A stretch of DNA of 64,000 nucleotides from Nitrosomonas oligotropha (GCF_900106555.1 NZ_FNOE01000012.1:17411-81410), one strand, 5' to 3'; counted from the stretch's first letter, positions 1 to 9,977 are shown. The notes: generated by a model from the sequence alone, not told the origin. Translations and numbers: made by a program.

Positions 1-874
1 GCTCGATATCGTGATGAGTTATTATCACGCCGTGACTTCCGGCGCGGCGTTTGTGGTCGGACCGCTAACGCGGGACGGGGTTGCTGCCATCGCTTCCAAT
101 CAGACACTAGCAGTACCGACACTGACACTCAACACGGCCGATAACCATCAGACCCTCCCCGAAAAACTATACTTATTCGGTTTGCAAACGGATACCGAAG
201 CCGCTCAAATGGCAAAATTGGCGCTCGCCAGCGGTAGAAGCCATGCCGTTATCATCGGCGACGATAGCGCCCTGTCGAAGCGCCTGCAAAATGCTTTTAA
301 ACAGCGGTGGCAGGATGAATATGGCAAAACCCTTGAATCGCTGCGCTATAGCGAGAATCCGTTGATATTGCAACAACTGCGCGAATTGACAACCGGTACT
401 GACCGGCTGGCTTTTCTGGCCCTGGATGCCGCCAAGTCACGCATCCTGCGGACTTATCTCGACCCTGAAGCACCAGTGTATGCAACATCGCAGATTTTTA
501 CCGGAACCGATAACCTCCTGCTCAATAGCGATTTAAATGACATTCAGTTTCTCGACATGCCTTGGCTGCTGCAACCGGATCATCCCGCCGTTATGGCTTA
601 CCGTCACACCGGCAAAGCCCGGAATACCGAAATGGAACGTCTCTACGCGCTGGGTATCGACGCATTCCGCTTGATGACCAATCTACTGCAACGGCAATCC
701 GCCAAAGAAATTACTTTGGATGGCGTCACTGGCAATATCCGCTTCGCGCCACCCAACCTATTTACTCGCGAGCCCGTAGCGGCGCAATTCGACAATGGTA
801 AAGTGCGATTGATCGCAATACCGTCGAATACGCCGGAAACACCCCAGAATACGCCTGAAGATGAAGGGCAGTGA
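1..874 (+). CDS. Penicillin-binding protein activator, LpoA-like (3' part)
   Basis: The reading frame is already open at the window edge with no stop upstream of the first Met/GTG, so this is the C-terminal 290 or so residues of a longer protein. The visible part resembles the periplasmic-binding-protein-like C-terminal domain of LpoA (COG3107): a GAAFVVGPLTRDGV segment near the beginning, alternating beta-alpha Rossmann-like pieces, and a DGVTGNIRF block followed by a DNGKVR tail. In the family this outer-membrane lipoprotein reaches through the periplasm to stimulate the glycosyltransferase/transpeptidase PBP1A. The gene overlaps yraN by 14 bp, the usual lpoA-yraN pairing of proteobacteria. 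The N-terminal lipobox and TPR half are outside the window, so the assignment rests on the C-terminal domain and context. Confidence 0.8.
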   Translation, partial: LDIVMSYYHAVTSGAAFVVGPLTRDGVAAIASNQTLAVPTLTLNTADNHQTLPEKLYLFGLQTDTEAAQMAKLALASGRSHAVIIGDDSALSKRLQNAFKQRWQDEYGKTLESLRYSENPLILQQLRELTTGTDRLAFLALDAAKSRILRTYLDPEAPVYATSQIFTGTDNLLLNSDLNDIQFLDMPWLLQPDHPAVMAYRHTGKARNTEMERLYALGIDAFRLMTNLLQRQSAKEITLDGVTGNIRFAPPNLFTREPVAAQFDNGKVRLIAIPSNTPETPQNTPEDEGQ

Positions 875-1199
875 CGCCGAACAGATAGCGCTAACATACC
901 TGCAACGGCAAAACCTGGTGCTCGTGGCACAAAACTACCGCTGCCGTTTCGGTGAAATCGATTTGATCATGCGCGACGGCGCAACCCTGGTTTTTGTCGA
1001 AGTCCGCATGCGATCCAATGCGGCATTCGGCGGCGCTGCTACCAGCATTACAACGGCGAAACAAGCCAAATTGCTACACACCGCCCGGCATTATCTATCC
1101 CAGCTCAATAGCGAACCGGCTTGCCGCTTTGATGCGTTGCTGTTATCGGGTAGCCATGGACAGGAAATTGAATGGATTAAGGATGCGTTTGGTGAATAG
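861..1199 (+). CDS. YraN family protein (UPF0102), nuclease-like fold
   Basis: A 112-residue protein with the family hallmarks: an N-terminal AEQIALTYLQRQN helix, then CRFGEIDLIMRDG and LVFVEVRMRS. GEIDLI plus FVEV is the restriction-endonuclease-like core of UPF0102 proteins. In many family members the second acidic block is EVK; here it is EVR. The function of the family is not established; resemblance to Holliday-junction resolvase folds is known but activity is uncertain. The ATG lies inside the end of the lpoA-like gene, pointing to translational coupling. It ends 24 bp before the stop of the convergent SDR gene. Confidence 0.9.
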   Translation: MKGSDAEQIALTYLQRQNLVLVAQNYRCRFGEIDLIMRDGATLVFVEVRMRSNAAFGGAATSITTAKQAKLLHTARHYLSQLNSEPACRFDALLLSGSHGQEIEWIKDAFGE

Positions 1200-1223
1200 C
1201 CATTCAATCTAAATGAACACTCT

Positions 1224-1964
1224 TCATAAATAAATACTCCGCCCGCCATCCACGGCAATGATCTGCCCGGTGATATAAGGGGCATCGGCAATCAAAAACT
1301 GCACGGTTTTGGCGATATCATCGGGTTCGCCGCAGCGTTTAAGTAAGGTGCTGGCAATAATTTGATTCCGTTCCGCTTCATCGGTCCATTCGCCGTCTTC
1401 CGGCCACAGAATGGGCCCTGGAGAAACGCCGTTGACGCGCACTTCAGGGGCCATTTCCACCGCCAGCGATTTGGTCAGCGATAACAGTCCACCCTTAGCG
1501 GCGTTGTAGATCACGTAATTCTTCAATGGCCGCTCGGTATGAATGTCAACAATATTGACGATGCAGCCGTGCCGCTCCTTTAGATAGGGTGCGGCCGCCT
1601 GTGCCAGAAAAAGCGGCGCCTGGAGATTGCTACCGACCAGATCGCGCCAATCGTCTAGTGTGCATTGCGGCAGCAAGGTCGGAAAGAAGCTTGAGGCGTT
1701 ATTAATCAGCACGTCCAATTGCCCAAAACGGCTGGCTGCTTTTTCCACCAGTTCCGGTAATAGTTCCGTGTCCAATAAGTCGGCTTGCACCAAAGCCACC
1801 GAATCGGCACGTTTTTGATTTAATTCGTCGTGCAGCGCTTTGGCTTCATCGAATGAAGCGCGGTAATGCACAACCAGCCGTGCGCCTTGCGCATGCAGCC
1901 TGCGGCAGATAGCCGCCCCTACCCGTTTTGCACCGCCGGTCACCAAAATCACATTTCCTTGCAC
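1224..1964 (-). CDS. SDR oxidoreductase, pteridine reductase-like
   Basis: A short-chain dehydrogenase of 246 residues. The N-terminal cofactor motif is VTGGAKRVG, the arginine typical of NADPH-preferring pteridine reductases. The NNASSFFPT block is characteristic of the PTR1/FolM-like group. The catalytic Tyr and Lys are in YNAAKGG, and the C-terminus has ITGQIIAVDGGRS. These enzymes reduce dihydropteridines such as dihydrobiopterin or dihydrofolate in the cytoplasm. I chose the GTG at 1964 because AAGGAG stands six bases upstream and the product then starts like relatives (MQGNVILVTGG). A TTG at 1979 is in frame but would put the Shine-Dalgarno sequence inside the gene. It is divergent from the methyltransferase gene, with about 100 bp between them for both promoters. 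Confidence 0.88.
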   Translation of the reverse strand: MQGNVILVTGGAKRVGAAICRRLHAQGARLVVHYRASFDEAKALHDELNQKRADSVALVQADLLDTELLPELVEKAASRFGQLDVLINNASSFFPTLLPQCTLDDWRDLVGSNLQAPLFLAQAAAPYLKERHGCIVNIVDIHTERPLKNYVIYNAAKGGLLSLTKSLAVEMAPEVRVNGVSPGPILWPEDGEWTDEAERNQIIASTLLKRCGEPDDIAKTVQFLIADAPYITGQIIAVDGGRSIYL

Positions 1965-2061
1965 GTACGTCTCCTTCAAAGAACTGATACACTATGGCCC
2001 ATTTTACGAATAAACTTTACAATCTACTCTAACTTTATTTCCTATATCATTGATCATAAAC

Positions 2062-3228
2062 ATGCTACCTCCCAGTGAAATTGCTTTAGCACATAGCCGA
2101 TCGGTACAAGCGATGATCCGGGAAAAGATTCTTGCAGCCCATCATTGGATTTCTTTTGAAGATTATATGAATCTTGCATTGTATGCACCAGGACTGGGTT
2201 ATTACAGCAGCGGCGCAACCAAACTGGGCAATGCAGGAGACTTCGTCACTGCGCCGGAAATCTCTCCGCTATTCGGCCGCACACTGGCGCAGCAGCTATG
2301 GCAAATTTCGCAGCACCTTGCCCAGTTTAATATTCTTGAGTTTGGCGCCGGCTCAGGCAAACTGGCGCGGGATATCTTACTTGAACTGGAAAAAACCGCT
2401 GCGTTGCCAGAGAAATATTTTATTCTTGAAGTCAGTGCCGATCTGCGCGAGCGGCAGCAATCAGGCCTTAAGCAAGAAATACCCCATCTTGCGGATCGAA
2501 TCGAATGGCTGGAACAGTTACCCGATCAATTCACTGGTGTCATACTCGCCAATGAAGTGCTAGATGCAATGCCGGTTCACATCATCAAATGGCGTAATGA
2601 TAACGTGCTGGAACGCGGCGTCACTTGGCAGAACGATCAATTCACTTGGCAAGATCGTGCGATTCAAGATAAAGAACTTCTGACAATCACCCAACAGCTC
2701 ACTCCCGAAATCAATCCGGACAATAAACCCATCGACTACGTCAGCGAAATCAATCTTGCCGCCGTTCATTTCATGCGCAGCCTGGCAAGCACGTTGCAAC
2801 AAGGGGTCATATTGCTCATCGACTATGGCTTTGGCCGCAGCGAATATTATCACCCGCAACGCAACAAGGGTACGCTGATGTGCCATTACCGCCACCATGC
2901 GCATGACGACCCGTTTTATGTACCCGGCTTGCAAGATATCACCAGTCATGTCGACTTCAGCGCGGTTACGCAGGCTGCGGAAAATGCCGGTTTGCAGCTC
3001 CTGGGCTACACAACACAGGCCTATTTTCTGCTCAATTGCGGTATCACTGAAATTCTCGCGCAAACATCTGCGGAAGATACGAGTCATTACTTGCCGCAAT
3101 CGAATCAATTGCAAAAACTGGTCAGTCCGGCGGAAATGGGGGAGTTGTTTAAGGTCATTGCTTTTGGCAAAGATTTTTCCGAACCGCTGAGCGGGTTTAG
3201 TGCTGGCGATATGAGCCGCTTATTATAA
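2062..3228 (+). CDS. SAM-dependent methyltransferase, MidA/NDUFAF7 family (COG1565)
   Basis: A 388-residue protein of the family that includes mitochondrial NDUFAF7/MidA. Motifs seen: GYYSSGATKLGNAGDFVTAPE near residue 55 onward, the SAM-binding EFGAGSGKLA at about 95-105, and ILANEVLDAMPVH at about 160-175. NDUFAF7 methylates an arginine of the complex I subunit homologous to NuoD during assembly; whether the bacterial homologs act on NuoD is not established. A full nuo operon is present 40 kb away, so the substrate exists in this cell. I chose the ATG at 2062; a TTG at 2050 is in frame. The gene is divergent from the SDR gene, a pairing seen in other betaproteobacteria. Confidence 0.88.
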   Translation: MLPPSEIALAHSRSVQAMIREKILAAHHWISFEDYMNLALYAPGLGYYSSGATKLGNAGDFVTAPEISPLFGRTLAQQLWQISQHLAQFNILEFGAGSGKLARDILLELEKTAALPEKYFILEVSADLRERQQSGLKQEIPHLADRIEWLEQLPDQFTGVILANEVLDAMPVHIIKWRNDNVLERGVTWQNDQFTWQDRAIQDKELLTITQQLTPEINPDNKPIDYVSEINLAAVHFMRSLASTLQQGVILLIDYGFGRSEYYHPQRNKGTLMCHYRHHAHDDPFYVPGLQDITSHVDFSAVTQAAENAGLQLLGYTTQAYFLLNCGITEILAQTSAEDTSHYLPQSNQLQKLVSPAEMGELFKVIAFGKDFSEPLSGFSAGDMSRLL

Positions 3229-3399
3229 AAACGCGATTCCGGTAAATAAGGCGGAAAACTTGCCGATTTACCTAACGGGAAAATTTCCTCCATTTTATTC
3301 ATTAACTGTTCTGCTGCCACTAGCGCCTTGTCATATAAAGCTCGCAAAACGAATCAAGCAGTCACCGATACTGCAAACTAATATTTCGAGAACGAATCA

Positions 3400-4284
3400 A
3401 TGTTGATTATTAACAAACTGGAGTTTAGCCAGAATTTCCGCAGTATCCTGCAACAAGCCGGACAAATTCCCCCACTACCGGAAACCGCACGCGAGCTATT
3501 CAAGTTACGCAACAATCCGGAAGCCAATCTGGAGCAACTGACGGGAGTCATTGAAAAGGATCCCAATCTGGCAGCTTTTATTATGAAATATGCCCGTATG
3601 TCTATTTTCGGCTACGGCAGCCGGATCAATTCGGTTCATCATGCCGTATCGCTGGTATTGGGCTTTAATACCGCACTTAATCTCGCGATGGGCATCGTCT
3701 CATCCGGTTGCCTCAAACTGCCGAATCACGGCGCGCTGGGCCGTATCCGCATTTGGCATCAAACCTTGGAATGCGCCGCCTTATGCCGCGAACTTTGCCA
3801 GATCATGACGGAAAAGCATCTCGTCAATTGCGAACTGATTTATCTGAGCGGGTTATTTCACAATTTTGGATATTTATTGTTCGGACACCTGTATCCCAAA
3901 GAATTTGCTTATCTGAATGATTTGGTTACCCGCTACCCGGAACAAGAGGCGCGCACATTGCAGCAGCAAGTTTTTGGCATCACCCACGATACGATCGGCA
4001 TGTATCTGATCAAAGCATGGGATTTTCCGGAAGAAATAGCCGTTGCGGTTGCCGAGCAAAACTTTCCAGATTACTCGGGCAAACATGCATCCTATGTCAA
4101 ACTGCTCGCCATCGCTAACCGCATGCGGCAAGACCAGGCTCAGGCTGACGGCTGTCCGTATATCGATACATCTTCACTGATGGAATGCTTGAGAATTGAT
4201 GCCATACAGGCTAAAGCAGTACAAGAAAAAATACGCGGCTGTCAAAACGAGTTTCGTACATTGGCGCAAGATTTGGCGGCATAA
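3400..4284 (+). CDS. HDOD domain protein
   Basis: A 294-residue stand-alone HDOD protein. The domain begins at about residue 18 with IPPLPETARELFKLRNNP and continues through VIEKDPNLAAFIMKYA and the INSVHHAVSLVLGFNTALNL helices. These are typical of HDOD modules, which are HD-like but usually lack catalytic metal ligands. Such proteins act in signalling and often accompany c-di-GMP or two-component systems, but no output domain is fused here, so the specific role is unknown. It sits alone, 172 bp after the methyltransferase and 96 bp before hisC, in the same direction. A weak ribosome-binding site precedes the ATG. Confidence 0.85.
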   Translation: MLIINKLEFSQNFRSILQQAGQIPPLPETARELFKLRNNPEANLEQLTGVIEKDPNLAAFIMKYARMSIFGYGSRINSVHHAVSLVLGFNTALNLAMGIVSSGCLKLPNHGALGRIRIWHQTLECAALCRELCQIMTEKHLVNCELIYLSGLFHNFGYLLFGHLYPKEFAYLNDLVTRYPEQEARTLQQQVFGITHDTIGMYLIKAWDFPEEIAVAVAEQNFPDYSGKHASYVKLLAIANRMRQDQAQADGCPYIDTSSLMECLRIDAIQAKAVQEKIRGCQNEFRTLAQDLAA

Positions 4285-4379
4285 AAAAGCATCGTCACTC
4301 ACCACTGCTGAATGCCGGTGGATAAATGCCCGGCGACAATTTGAACTATAAACCCTGTATTGAGTTAAAATAGGCCCCT

Positions 4380-5465
4380 ATGCCTAATTTTTATAGCCCA
4401 GAAGACATTATCCGTCCGGAAATTCTCGCGTTATCCGCTTATCATGTGCCTCCGGCAACCGGCATGATCAAGCTGGATGCGATGGAAAATCCCTATCCGC
4501 TACCGTCTGCGCTCCGCGATGAAATCGCTCAACTGACGCTGAACGCGCCTGTCAATCGTTATCCCGATGCCAGCGCCGCTACGCTTAAAGCAACGTTACG
4601 CCAGGCTCTGGGCATTGCCGATGACATGGATATCCTGCTGGGTAACGGATCGGATGAAATTATTCAGATCATCGCAATGGCGGTCGCCAAGCCTGGTGCT
4701 GTGCTGATGAGTGCTGAACCGGCATTTGTGATGTTCCGGATGATCGCAACATTTGCAAATATTCAGTATGCCGGAGTACCACTACGGAAAGATTTTTCCC
4801 TGGATCTGGATGCCATGTTAGCGGCGATTGCTCAACATCGGCCGGCAGTCATTTTCCTGGCTTACCCGAATAACCCGACAGGCAACTTATTCGATCCCGC
4901 AGCGATTGAAAGCATCCTGCAAACCACTTCGGGCATTGTCGTCGTCGATGAGGCTTACCATGCTTTTGCGGACGCGAGTTTTATCGATAAACTCAGCCAA
5001 TATCCGAATTTGCTGCTAATGCGCACGTTATCCAAATCAGGATTGGCCGGTTTGCGGCTTGGGCTTCTGATTGGCCGGTCCGAATGGCTGAAACAGCTGG
5101 AAAAGGTGCGTCTGCCTTATAATATTGGCATAATGACGCAATTGATCGCTGAAAAGGTATTGCATCACACTACGGTATTATCGCAGCAAGCCGAAGCCAT
5201 CAAATCGGAACGCACGAAAATGAACACATTTCTTGGTACAATGCGCGGTGTTGAAGTATATCCGTCCGATGCTAACTTTATTTTGTTTCGTGTCAATGCA
5301 GCCAGCCAGATTTTTCAGGCGCTCAAACAACATAATATACTGATCAAAAACCTGGATGGTAGTCATCCATTATTAGAGAATTGTTTGCGTGTAACTGTGG
5401 GTACCCCCGATGAAAATTCACAATTTTGCGCGGCATTACGTACCATCCTGAGTGAAACAGTTTAG
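4380..5465 (+). CDS. hisC: Histidinol-phosphate aminotransferase
   Basis: A 361-residue PLP-dependent class I/II aminotransferase that converts imidazole-acetol phosphate plus glutamate to histidinol phosphate. Seen: the N-terminal [20 protein letters not shown], the GNGSDEIIQ cofactor block, the YPNNPTGN block, VVDEAYHAF, and the PLP lysine in [13 protein letters not shown]. It is the first gene of the his cluster in this window. hisG and hisD, which often precede hisC in relatives, are not immediately upstream; an HDOD gene is there instead. The spacing to hisB is 43 bp. Confidence 0.95.
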   Translation: MPNFYSPEDIIRPEILALSAYHVPPATGMIKLDAMENPYPLPSALRDEIAQLTLNAPVNRYPDASAATLKATLRQALGIADDMDILLGNGSDEIIQIIAMAVAKPGAVLMSAEPAFVMFRMIATFANIQYAGVPLRKDFSLDLDAMLAAIAQHRPAVIFLAYPNNPTGNLFDPAAIESILQTTSGIVVVDEAYHAFADASFIDKLSQYPNLLLMRTLSKSGLAGLRLGLLIGRSEWLKQLEKVRLPYNIGIMTQLIAEKVLHHTTVLSQQAEAIKSERTKMNTFLGTMRGVEVYPSDANFILFRVNAASQIFQALKQHNILIKNLDGSHPLLENCLRVTVGTPDENSQFCAALRTILSETV

Positions 5466-5508
5466 AATCCTTTCAAATTTCCTTGCATTCATCCAAGATT
5501 AATCATCT

Positions 5509-6096
5509 ATGCGCCGGGCACAAGTCATACGAAATACGCTGGAAACCCAAATCAGTGTCAATCTGAATTTGGACGGAACCGGTAAATCCACACTCGAAAC
5601 CGGTGTGCCGTTTCTCGATCATATGCTCGATCAGATCGCGCGTCATGGCATGATCGATCTCGCCATTGCCGCAAAAGGCGACTTGCATATCGATGCCCAT
5701 CATACCGTTGAAGATATCGGCATCACTTTGGGTCAGGCATTTGCCAAAGCGGTGGGCGATAAAAAAGGATTGCGCCGCTATGGTCATGCTTACGTGCCAT
5801 TGGATGAAGCACTATCGCGCGTGGTCATAGACTTATCCGGACGCCCGGGTCTGGTCTTCAATGTCGCTTTCACGCGCGCGCGCATCGGTGATTTTGATGT
5901 CGATCTGTTTCATGAATTCTTCCAGGGCCTTACGAATCACGCTTTGATGACGCTGCATATCGACAATTTATCCGGCAGAAATGCCCATCACCAGGCCGAA
6001 ACTGTCTTTAAAGCATTCGGGCGTGCCTTGCGCATGGCGATCGAGCACGATCCCGCGGCAGCCGGGATTATTCCATCCACCAAAGGTACTTTGTAA
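5509..6096 (+). CDS. hisB: Imidazoleglycerol-phosphate dehydratase
   Basis: A 195-residue monofunctional IGPD; no N-terminal histidinol-phosphatase domain is present, unlike the enterobacterial bifunctional enzyme. It dehydrates imidazoleglycerol phosphate to imidazole-acetol phosphate using two Mn ions. Metal-ligand motifs are visible: [27 protein letters not shown], and the repeated half near the C-terminus, [20 protein letters not shown]. The C-terminal IPSTKGTL is the usual ending. It lies between hisC and hisH in the order standard for betaproteobacteria. Confidence 0.97.
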   Translation: MRRAQVIRNTLETQISVNLNLDGTGKSTLETGVPFLDHMLDQIARHGMIDLAIAAKGDLHIDAHHTVEDIGITLGQAFAKAVGDKKGLRRYGHAYVPLDEALSRVVIDLSGRPGLVFNVAFTRARIGDFDVDLFHEFFQGLTNHALMTLHIDNLSGRNAHHQAETVFKAFGRALRMAIEHDPAAAGIIPSTKGTL

Positions 6097-6122
6097 GTCA
6101 CTTTGCCTCTATACATCACGGT

Positions 6123-6767
6123 ATGACTGATATCGCAATTGTTGATTATGGAATGGGAAACTTACGTTCCGTCCATAAAGCGCTTGAACATGTGGCACCA
6201 ACGGTCTCAACAACGGTCACCAGCGACCCTGACATCGTTCGCAAAGCCAATCGGGTCGTGGTGCCTGGACAAGGCGCCATGCGTAACTGTATCGATGAGC
6301 TGGAAACCCGCGGATTGCGCGAGGCCGTCATCGAAGCCGCTAAGCACAAACCATTTCTTGGCATCTGCCTGGGTCTGCAAATGCTGTTCGAAGAAAGCGA
6401 GGAAGGAAATGTCAAAGGCTTAAACATTCTGCCCGGGAAAGTCGTGCGTTTTCCCGCTTCGGCCATGACAAACGCGGACGGGCAAAAACTTAAAGTGCCG
6501 CATATGGGCTGGAATCAAGTTTACCAGGCAATCAAGCATCCTTTATGGGAAGGCATTGCGGCGGATGCGCGTTTTTATTTCGTGCACAGCTATTATGTCG
6601 CAACACCCGATACGGCATTGATCGCGGCACAAAGCCATTATCCTTTCCCATTTACTTGCGCCGTTGCAAAAGATAACATTTTCGCGGTACAGTTCCATCC
6701 GGAAAAGAGTCAACTGGCAGGATTAACCCTGTTAAGTAACTTTGCCAAATGGACACCGCACTTCTAA
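6123..6767 (+). CDS. hisH: Imidazole glycerol phosphate synthase, glutaminase subunit
   Basis: A 214-residue class I glutamine amidotransferase. It supplies ammonia to HisF, which lies two genes downstream. Seen: the N-terminal IVDYGMGNLRSV, VVPGQGAM, the nucleophilic cysteine in FLGICLGLQMLF, and the catalytic His/Glu pair in AVQFHPEKSQLAG near the C-terminus. Length and motifs match the family. The intergenic gap after hisB is 26 bp. Confidence 0.97.
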   Translation: MTDIAIVDYGMGNLRSVHKALEHVAPTVSTTVTSDPDIVRKANRVVVPGQGAMRNCIDELETRGLREAVIEAAKHKPFLGICLGLQMLFEESEEGNVKGLNILPGKVVRFPASAMTNADGQKLKVPHMGWNQVYQAIKHPLWEGIAADARFYFVHSYYVATPDTALIAAQSHYPFPFTCAVAKDNIFAVQFHPEKSQLAGLTLLSNFAKWTPHF

Positions 6768-6819
6768 AACCAAAAGTAGTAAACTGACTCTGTAATCAAC
6801 TATCAATTCTGATTAAGCT

Positions 6820-7575
6820 ATGCTGATTATTCCTGCAATAGATCTTAAAGATGGACATTGTGTCCGGCTAAAACAAGGGGTTATGGAAGATGCCACGGTA
6901 TTTTCCGAAAACCCAGGCGAAATGGCGGCGCACTGGTTGAATCAAGGCGCGCGCAGATTGCATTTGGTCGATTTAAACGGCGCATTTGCCGGAAAACCGA
7001 GAAATGAAGCTGCGATTCGTGAAATTGTCGACGCCCTGGGTGACCAAATTCCGATTCAATTGGGCGGCGGCATTCGCGATCTCGATACGATTGAGCGTTA
7101 TCTCGATGATGGCATCACGTACATCATTATCGGTACCGCAGCCATTAAAATTCCCGGATTCCTGCAAGATGCCTGCAATGCATTTCCAGGACAGATCATG
7201 GTCGGATTGGATGCCAAGGAAGGCAAAGTGGCGGTCGACGGCTGGTCCAAGATCACCGGGCATGATGTCATCGATCTGGCGAAGAAATTTGAAAGCTATG
7301 GCGTAGAGGCGGTTATCTACACGGATATCGGCAGAGATGGCATGCTGAACGGCATCAACATCACTGCTACCGTTGAACTGGCCAGACAGCTCACCATACC
7401 GGTCATTGCCAGCGGCGGTATCACCAACATCAATGATATCCACAAATTGTGCGAAATCGAATCGGAAGGCATCATGGGTGCCATTACCGGGCGCGCTATT
7501 TACGAAGGCTCGCTGGATTTCAGGGAAGCGCAGGTATTAGCGGACAAGCTCAGCAAAGATAACTGCATCTCCTGA
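6820..7575 (+). CDS. hisA: ProFAR isomerase (phosphoribosylformimino-AICAR-P isomerase)
   Basis: A 251-residue (beta/alpha)8 barrel that catalyses the Amadori rearrangement of ProFAR to PRFAR. Seen: [14 protein letters not shown] at the N-terminus with the catalytic Asp, LGGGIRD in the first half, and the second-half counterparts [11 protein letters not shown] (second catalytic Asp) and VIASGGITN. The two half-barrel phosphate-binding motifs are intact. It is followed by hisF, its structural homolog, after a 71-bp gap. Confidence 0.97.
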   Translation: MLIIPAIDLKDGHCVRLKQGVMEDATVFSENPGEMAAHWLNQGARRLHLVDLNGAFAGKPRNEAAIREIVDALGDQIPIQLGGGIRDLDTIERYLDDGITYIIIGTAAIKIPGFLQDACNAFPGQIMVGLDAKEGKVAVDGWSKITGHDVIDLAKKFESYGVEAVIYTDIGRDGMLNGINITATVELARQLTIPVIASGGITNINDIHKLCEIESEGIMGAITGRAIYEGSLDFREAQVLADKLSKDNCIS

Positions 7576-7646
7576 TACTGATCCACTGACAGTCGCTATC
7601 GCACACATTATCTCCTTCTCATTTTCACAACCGGCTTTAAAATCCG

Positions 7647-8420
7647 ATGAGCCTCGCTAAACGTATCATTCCATGCCTGGACGTAACCAATGGGCGTGTG
7701 GTTAAAGGTGTAAACTTCGTTGAACTGCGCGACGCGGGAGATCCGGTGGAAATCTCGCGCCGCTATGATGAGCAAGGCGCGGACGAACTCACTTTTCTCG
7801 ACATCACCGCCAGCTCGGATAACCGCGATCTGATTCTGCACATCATTGAAGCTGTAGCAACACAAGTATTCATTCCGTTAACAGTTGGTGGCGGTGTACG
7901 CCAAGTGGCGGATGTACGCCGTTTGCTCAATGCCGGTGCCGACAAAGTCAGTATCAATACGTCAGCTGTTCTGAATCCGCAACTGGTCGCCGACGCATCC
8001 GATCATTACGGTTCGCAATGTATTGTGGTGGCAATCGATGCCAAACAGGTCAATCCACCCGGCACCACGCCGCGCTGGGAAGTTTTCACCCATGGCGGAC
8101 GTAAAGCAACCGGTATTGATGCCATTGAGTGGGCCATCAAAATGCAGTCGTTTGGTGCTGGTGAAATTTTACTCACCAGCATGGACAGGGATGGCACACG
8201 GAATGGTTTTGATCTTGCTTTGACACGTGCGATATCGGATGCGATCGATATCCCGGTCATCGCCAGCGGCGGAGTTGGCAATCTGGATCATCTGGTCGAC
8301 GGTATCTTGCAAGGACATGCGGATGCTGTATTGGCCGCTAGTATCTTTCACTATGGTGAATTTACCGTGCAGCAGGCCAAGCAGTATATGGCGCAGCATG
8401 GCATCGAAGTGCGGTTATAA
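7647..8420 (+). CDS. hisF: Imidazole glycerol phosphate synthase, cyclase subunit
   Basis: A 257-residue half-barrel-duplicated cyclase that combines PRFAR with ammonia from HisH to yield imidazoleglycerol phosphate and AICAR. Seen: [15 protein letters not shown] with the catalytic Asp at the N-terminus, [24 protein letters not shown], and [13 protein letters not shown] with the second catalytic Asp, then VIASGGVGN. All signature residues are present. hisI follows after about 50 bp. Confidence 0.97.
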   Translation: MSLAKRIIPCLDVTNGRVVKGVNFVELRDAGDPVEISRRYDEQGADELTFLDITASSDNRDLILHIIEAVATQVFIPLTVGGGVRQVADVRRLLNAGADKVSINTSAVLNPQLVADASDHYGSQCIVVAIDAKQVNPPGTTPRWEVFTHGGRKATGIDAIEWAIKMQSFGAGEILLTSMDRDGTRNGFDLALTRAISDAIDIPVIASGGVGNLDHLVDGILQGHADAVLAASIFHYGEFTVQQAKQYMAQHGIEVRL

Positions 8421-8471
8421 TGCTAGAATTACTGGTAAAAATCATAACTGAACGGAAGTATCGCTGAATGT

Positions 8472-8864
8472 ATGCCCCCTGATACTTGGCTTAGCAAAAT
8501 TAACTGGTCGGAAGACGGATTGATACCGGTGATCGCCCAAGAAGCGGATAGCGGTAAAATTCTCATGGTTGCCTGGATGAATCGCGACGCACTCAAACTG
8601 ACCGTAGAAAAACGTGAAGCCGTATACTGGTCACGCTCGCGTAAAAAACTGTGGCACAAGGGCGAAGAATCCGGTCACACACAAAAAGTGAAAGAGATTT
8701 ATTTGGATTGCGACCAAGACGTGCTGCTCCTGATGGTCGAACAGACGGGCGGAATTGCCTGTCATACCGGGCGTCACAGCTGTTTCTTCCAGAAATTGGA
8801 AGGTGCTGAATGGGTTACCGTAGCCCCCGTTATCAAAGATCCGGACGAAATTTACACTCAATGA
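8472..8864 (+). CDS. hisI: Phosphoribosyl-AMP cyclohydrolase
   Basis: A 130-residue monofunctional cyclohydrolase that opens the adenine ring of PR-AMP. Metal-site motifs are seen: the [11 protein letters not shown] block, [33 protein letters not shown], and [11 protein letters not shown] with its Zn-ligand cysteines and histidines. The ATG at 8472 is preceded by a second, out-of-frame ATG at 8468. Its stop overlaps the start of hisE in an ATGA tetranucleotide, so the two halves of the enterobacterial HisIE fusion are separate but coupled here. Confidence 0.96.
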   Translation: MPPDTWLSKINWSEDGLIPVIAQEADSGKILMVAWMNRDALKLTVEKREAVYWSRSRKKLWHKGEESGHTQKVKEIYLDCDQDVLLLMVEQTGGIACHTGRHSCFFQKLEGAEWVTVAPVIKDPDEIYTQ

Positions 8865-9187
8865 CCGATATCAATATTCTTCGCCGCCTGGCGGAAACCA
8901 TCGAAGCACGCAAATCAGCCGACGCGAACAGCTCATACGTCGCAAAACTGTTGCATGGCGGACAGGACAAGATACTCAAGAAAATCGCGGAAGAGTCTGC
9001 CGAAACGTTGATGGCGTCCAAAGATGGCAATACCGATCAGGTGGTTTATGAAACCGCCGATTTATGGTTTCATTGCCTGATATTGCTCGCGCACCACGGA
9101 CTGACGCCGGACGATGTGTTGCGAGAGCTGGAAAGACGCGAAGGCGTTTCCGGCATTGTAGAAAAAGCCTCTCGAAAATCGGATTAG
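8861..9187 (+). CDS. hisE: Phosphoribosyl-ATP diphosphatase
   Basis: A 108-residue MazG-like pyrophosphohydrolase that converts PR-ATP to PR-AMP. Seen: the [12 protein letters not shown] helix, [22 protein letters not shown] with its acidic metal ligands, and [20 protein letters not shown]. The ATG at 8861 overlaps the hisI stop in ATGA. An in-frame start farther upstream would run through the hisI coding region and is not needed. The stop is 2 bp before the HIT gene. Confidence 0.95.
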   Translation: MTDINILRRLAETIEARKSADANSSYVAKLLHGGQDKILKKIAEESAETLMASKDGNTDQVVYETADLWFHCLILLAHHGLTPDDVLRELERREGVSGIVEKASRKSD

Positions 9188-9189
9188 CC

Positions 9190-9540
9190 ATGGATAACTG
9201 CATATTCTGCAAAATCGCACGCAAAGAAATCCCATCCAATGCAGTCTACGAAGATGATGATATTCTCGCGTTTCACGATATCAATCCGGCCGCGCCGGTG
9301 CATTTCTTGTTGATCCCGAAGCTTCACATCGATTCACTCGCTGAGGTGCAAGATAATCATCAGGATTTACTGGGGAAAATGCTATTATTAGCGCCTAAAC
9401 TGGCGAAAGCGCAAGGCTGCGAAGATGGTTTCCGCACGATTATCAATACCGGACGGGCAGGCGGACAAGAGGTATTTCATATCCATTTCCACATCATCGG
9501 CGGCCGGGAACGTCTGCCTGGGATGATTCACCACGGCTAG
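9190..9540 (+). CDS. HIT family nucleotide hydrolase (HinT-like)
   Basis: A 116-residue histidine-triad protein. It starts with the Zn-binding style [14 protein letters not shown] of the HinT/PKCI branch. [20 protein letters not shown] carries the catalytic His-x-His-x-His triad. HinT enzymes hydrolyse adenosine phosphoramidates and acyl-adenylates; the cellular role is unclear. The ATG at 9190 is two bases after the hisE stop. The hisE-HIT-tatABC neighbourhood is common in betaproteobacteria. Confidence 0.93.
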   Translation: MDNCIFCKIARKEIPSNAVYEDDDILAFHDINPAAPVHFLLIPKLHIDSLAEVQDNHQDLLGKMLLLAPKLAKAQGCEDGFRTIINTGRAGGQEVFHIHFHIIGGRERLPGMIHHG

Positions 9541-9572
9541 GCCAGCACTGTTCCATCTCACAGGAGAAAGTC

Positions 9573-9899
9573 ATGGGTACATTTAGCATCTGGCATTGGA
9601 TTATCGTGCTGGTTATTGTTGTACTGGTATTTGGCACAAAAAAACTGCGCAACCTCGGTAGCGATCTGGGCGGAGCGCTGAAAGGGTTCAAGGAAGGCAT
9701 GAAAGAATCGGAAACCGATACTGCTTCAGCCCGCGCAAATCCAGCCAATGAAACTGTGATTGAAGTGACGGCAAGCAAGGAATCGGCCGCGAATACCTTC
9801 AAGGAGAATAACACGCAACCGTCTGCCGGCACAGCCAATGCGGCGCATAGTGCGGCAGCAGACGCTGAAATCAAGGAAAAATCGCACACCAGGACTTAG
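9573..9899 (+). CDS. tatA: Twin-arginine translocase subunit TatA
   Basis: A 108-residue TatA. One N-terminal membrane helix ([16 protein letters not shown]) is followed by the family [26 protein letters not shown] amphipathic region. The rest is a long, low-complexity, Ala/Asn/Glu-rich polar tail that is longer than usual. TatA oligomers form the pore through which folded, twin-arginine-tagged proteins cross the inner membrane. A clear AGGAGA precedes the ATG. tatB and tatC follow. Confidence 0.96.
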   Translation: MGTFSIWHWIIVLVIVVLVFGTKKLRNLGSDLGGALKGFKEGMKESETDTASARANPANETVIEVTASKESAANTFKENNTQPSAGTANAAHSAAADAEIKEKSHTRT

Positions 9900-9977
9900 G
9901 AAGCTTCTTTCCGCAGGAGAATCCGGTCATGCTTACATCAATCGTTTCACCACTTTGAATTCGGTCTACGCAACAAC

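Noticed and set aside
2560..3114. 184-codon frame antisense to the MidA-type gene
   Set aside because: Overlaps a clearly real gene, with no recognisable domain; a shadow frame.
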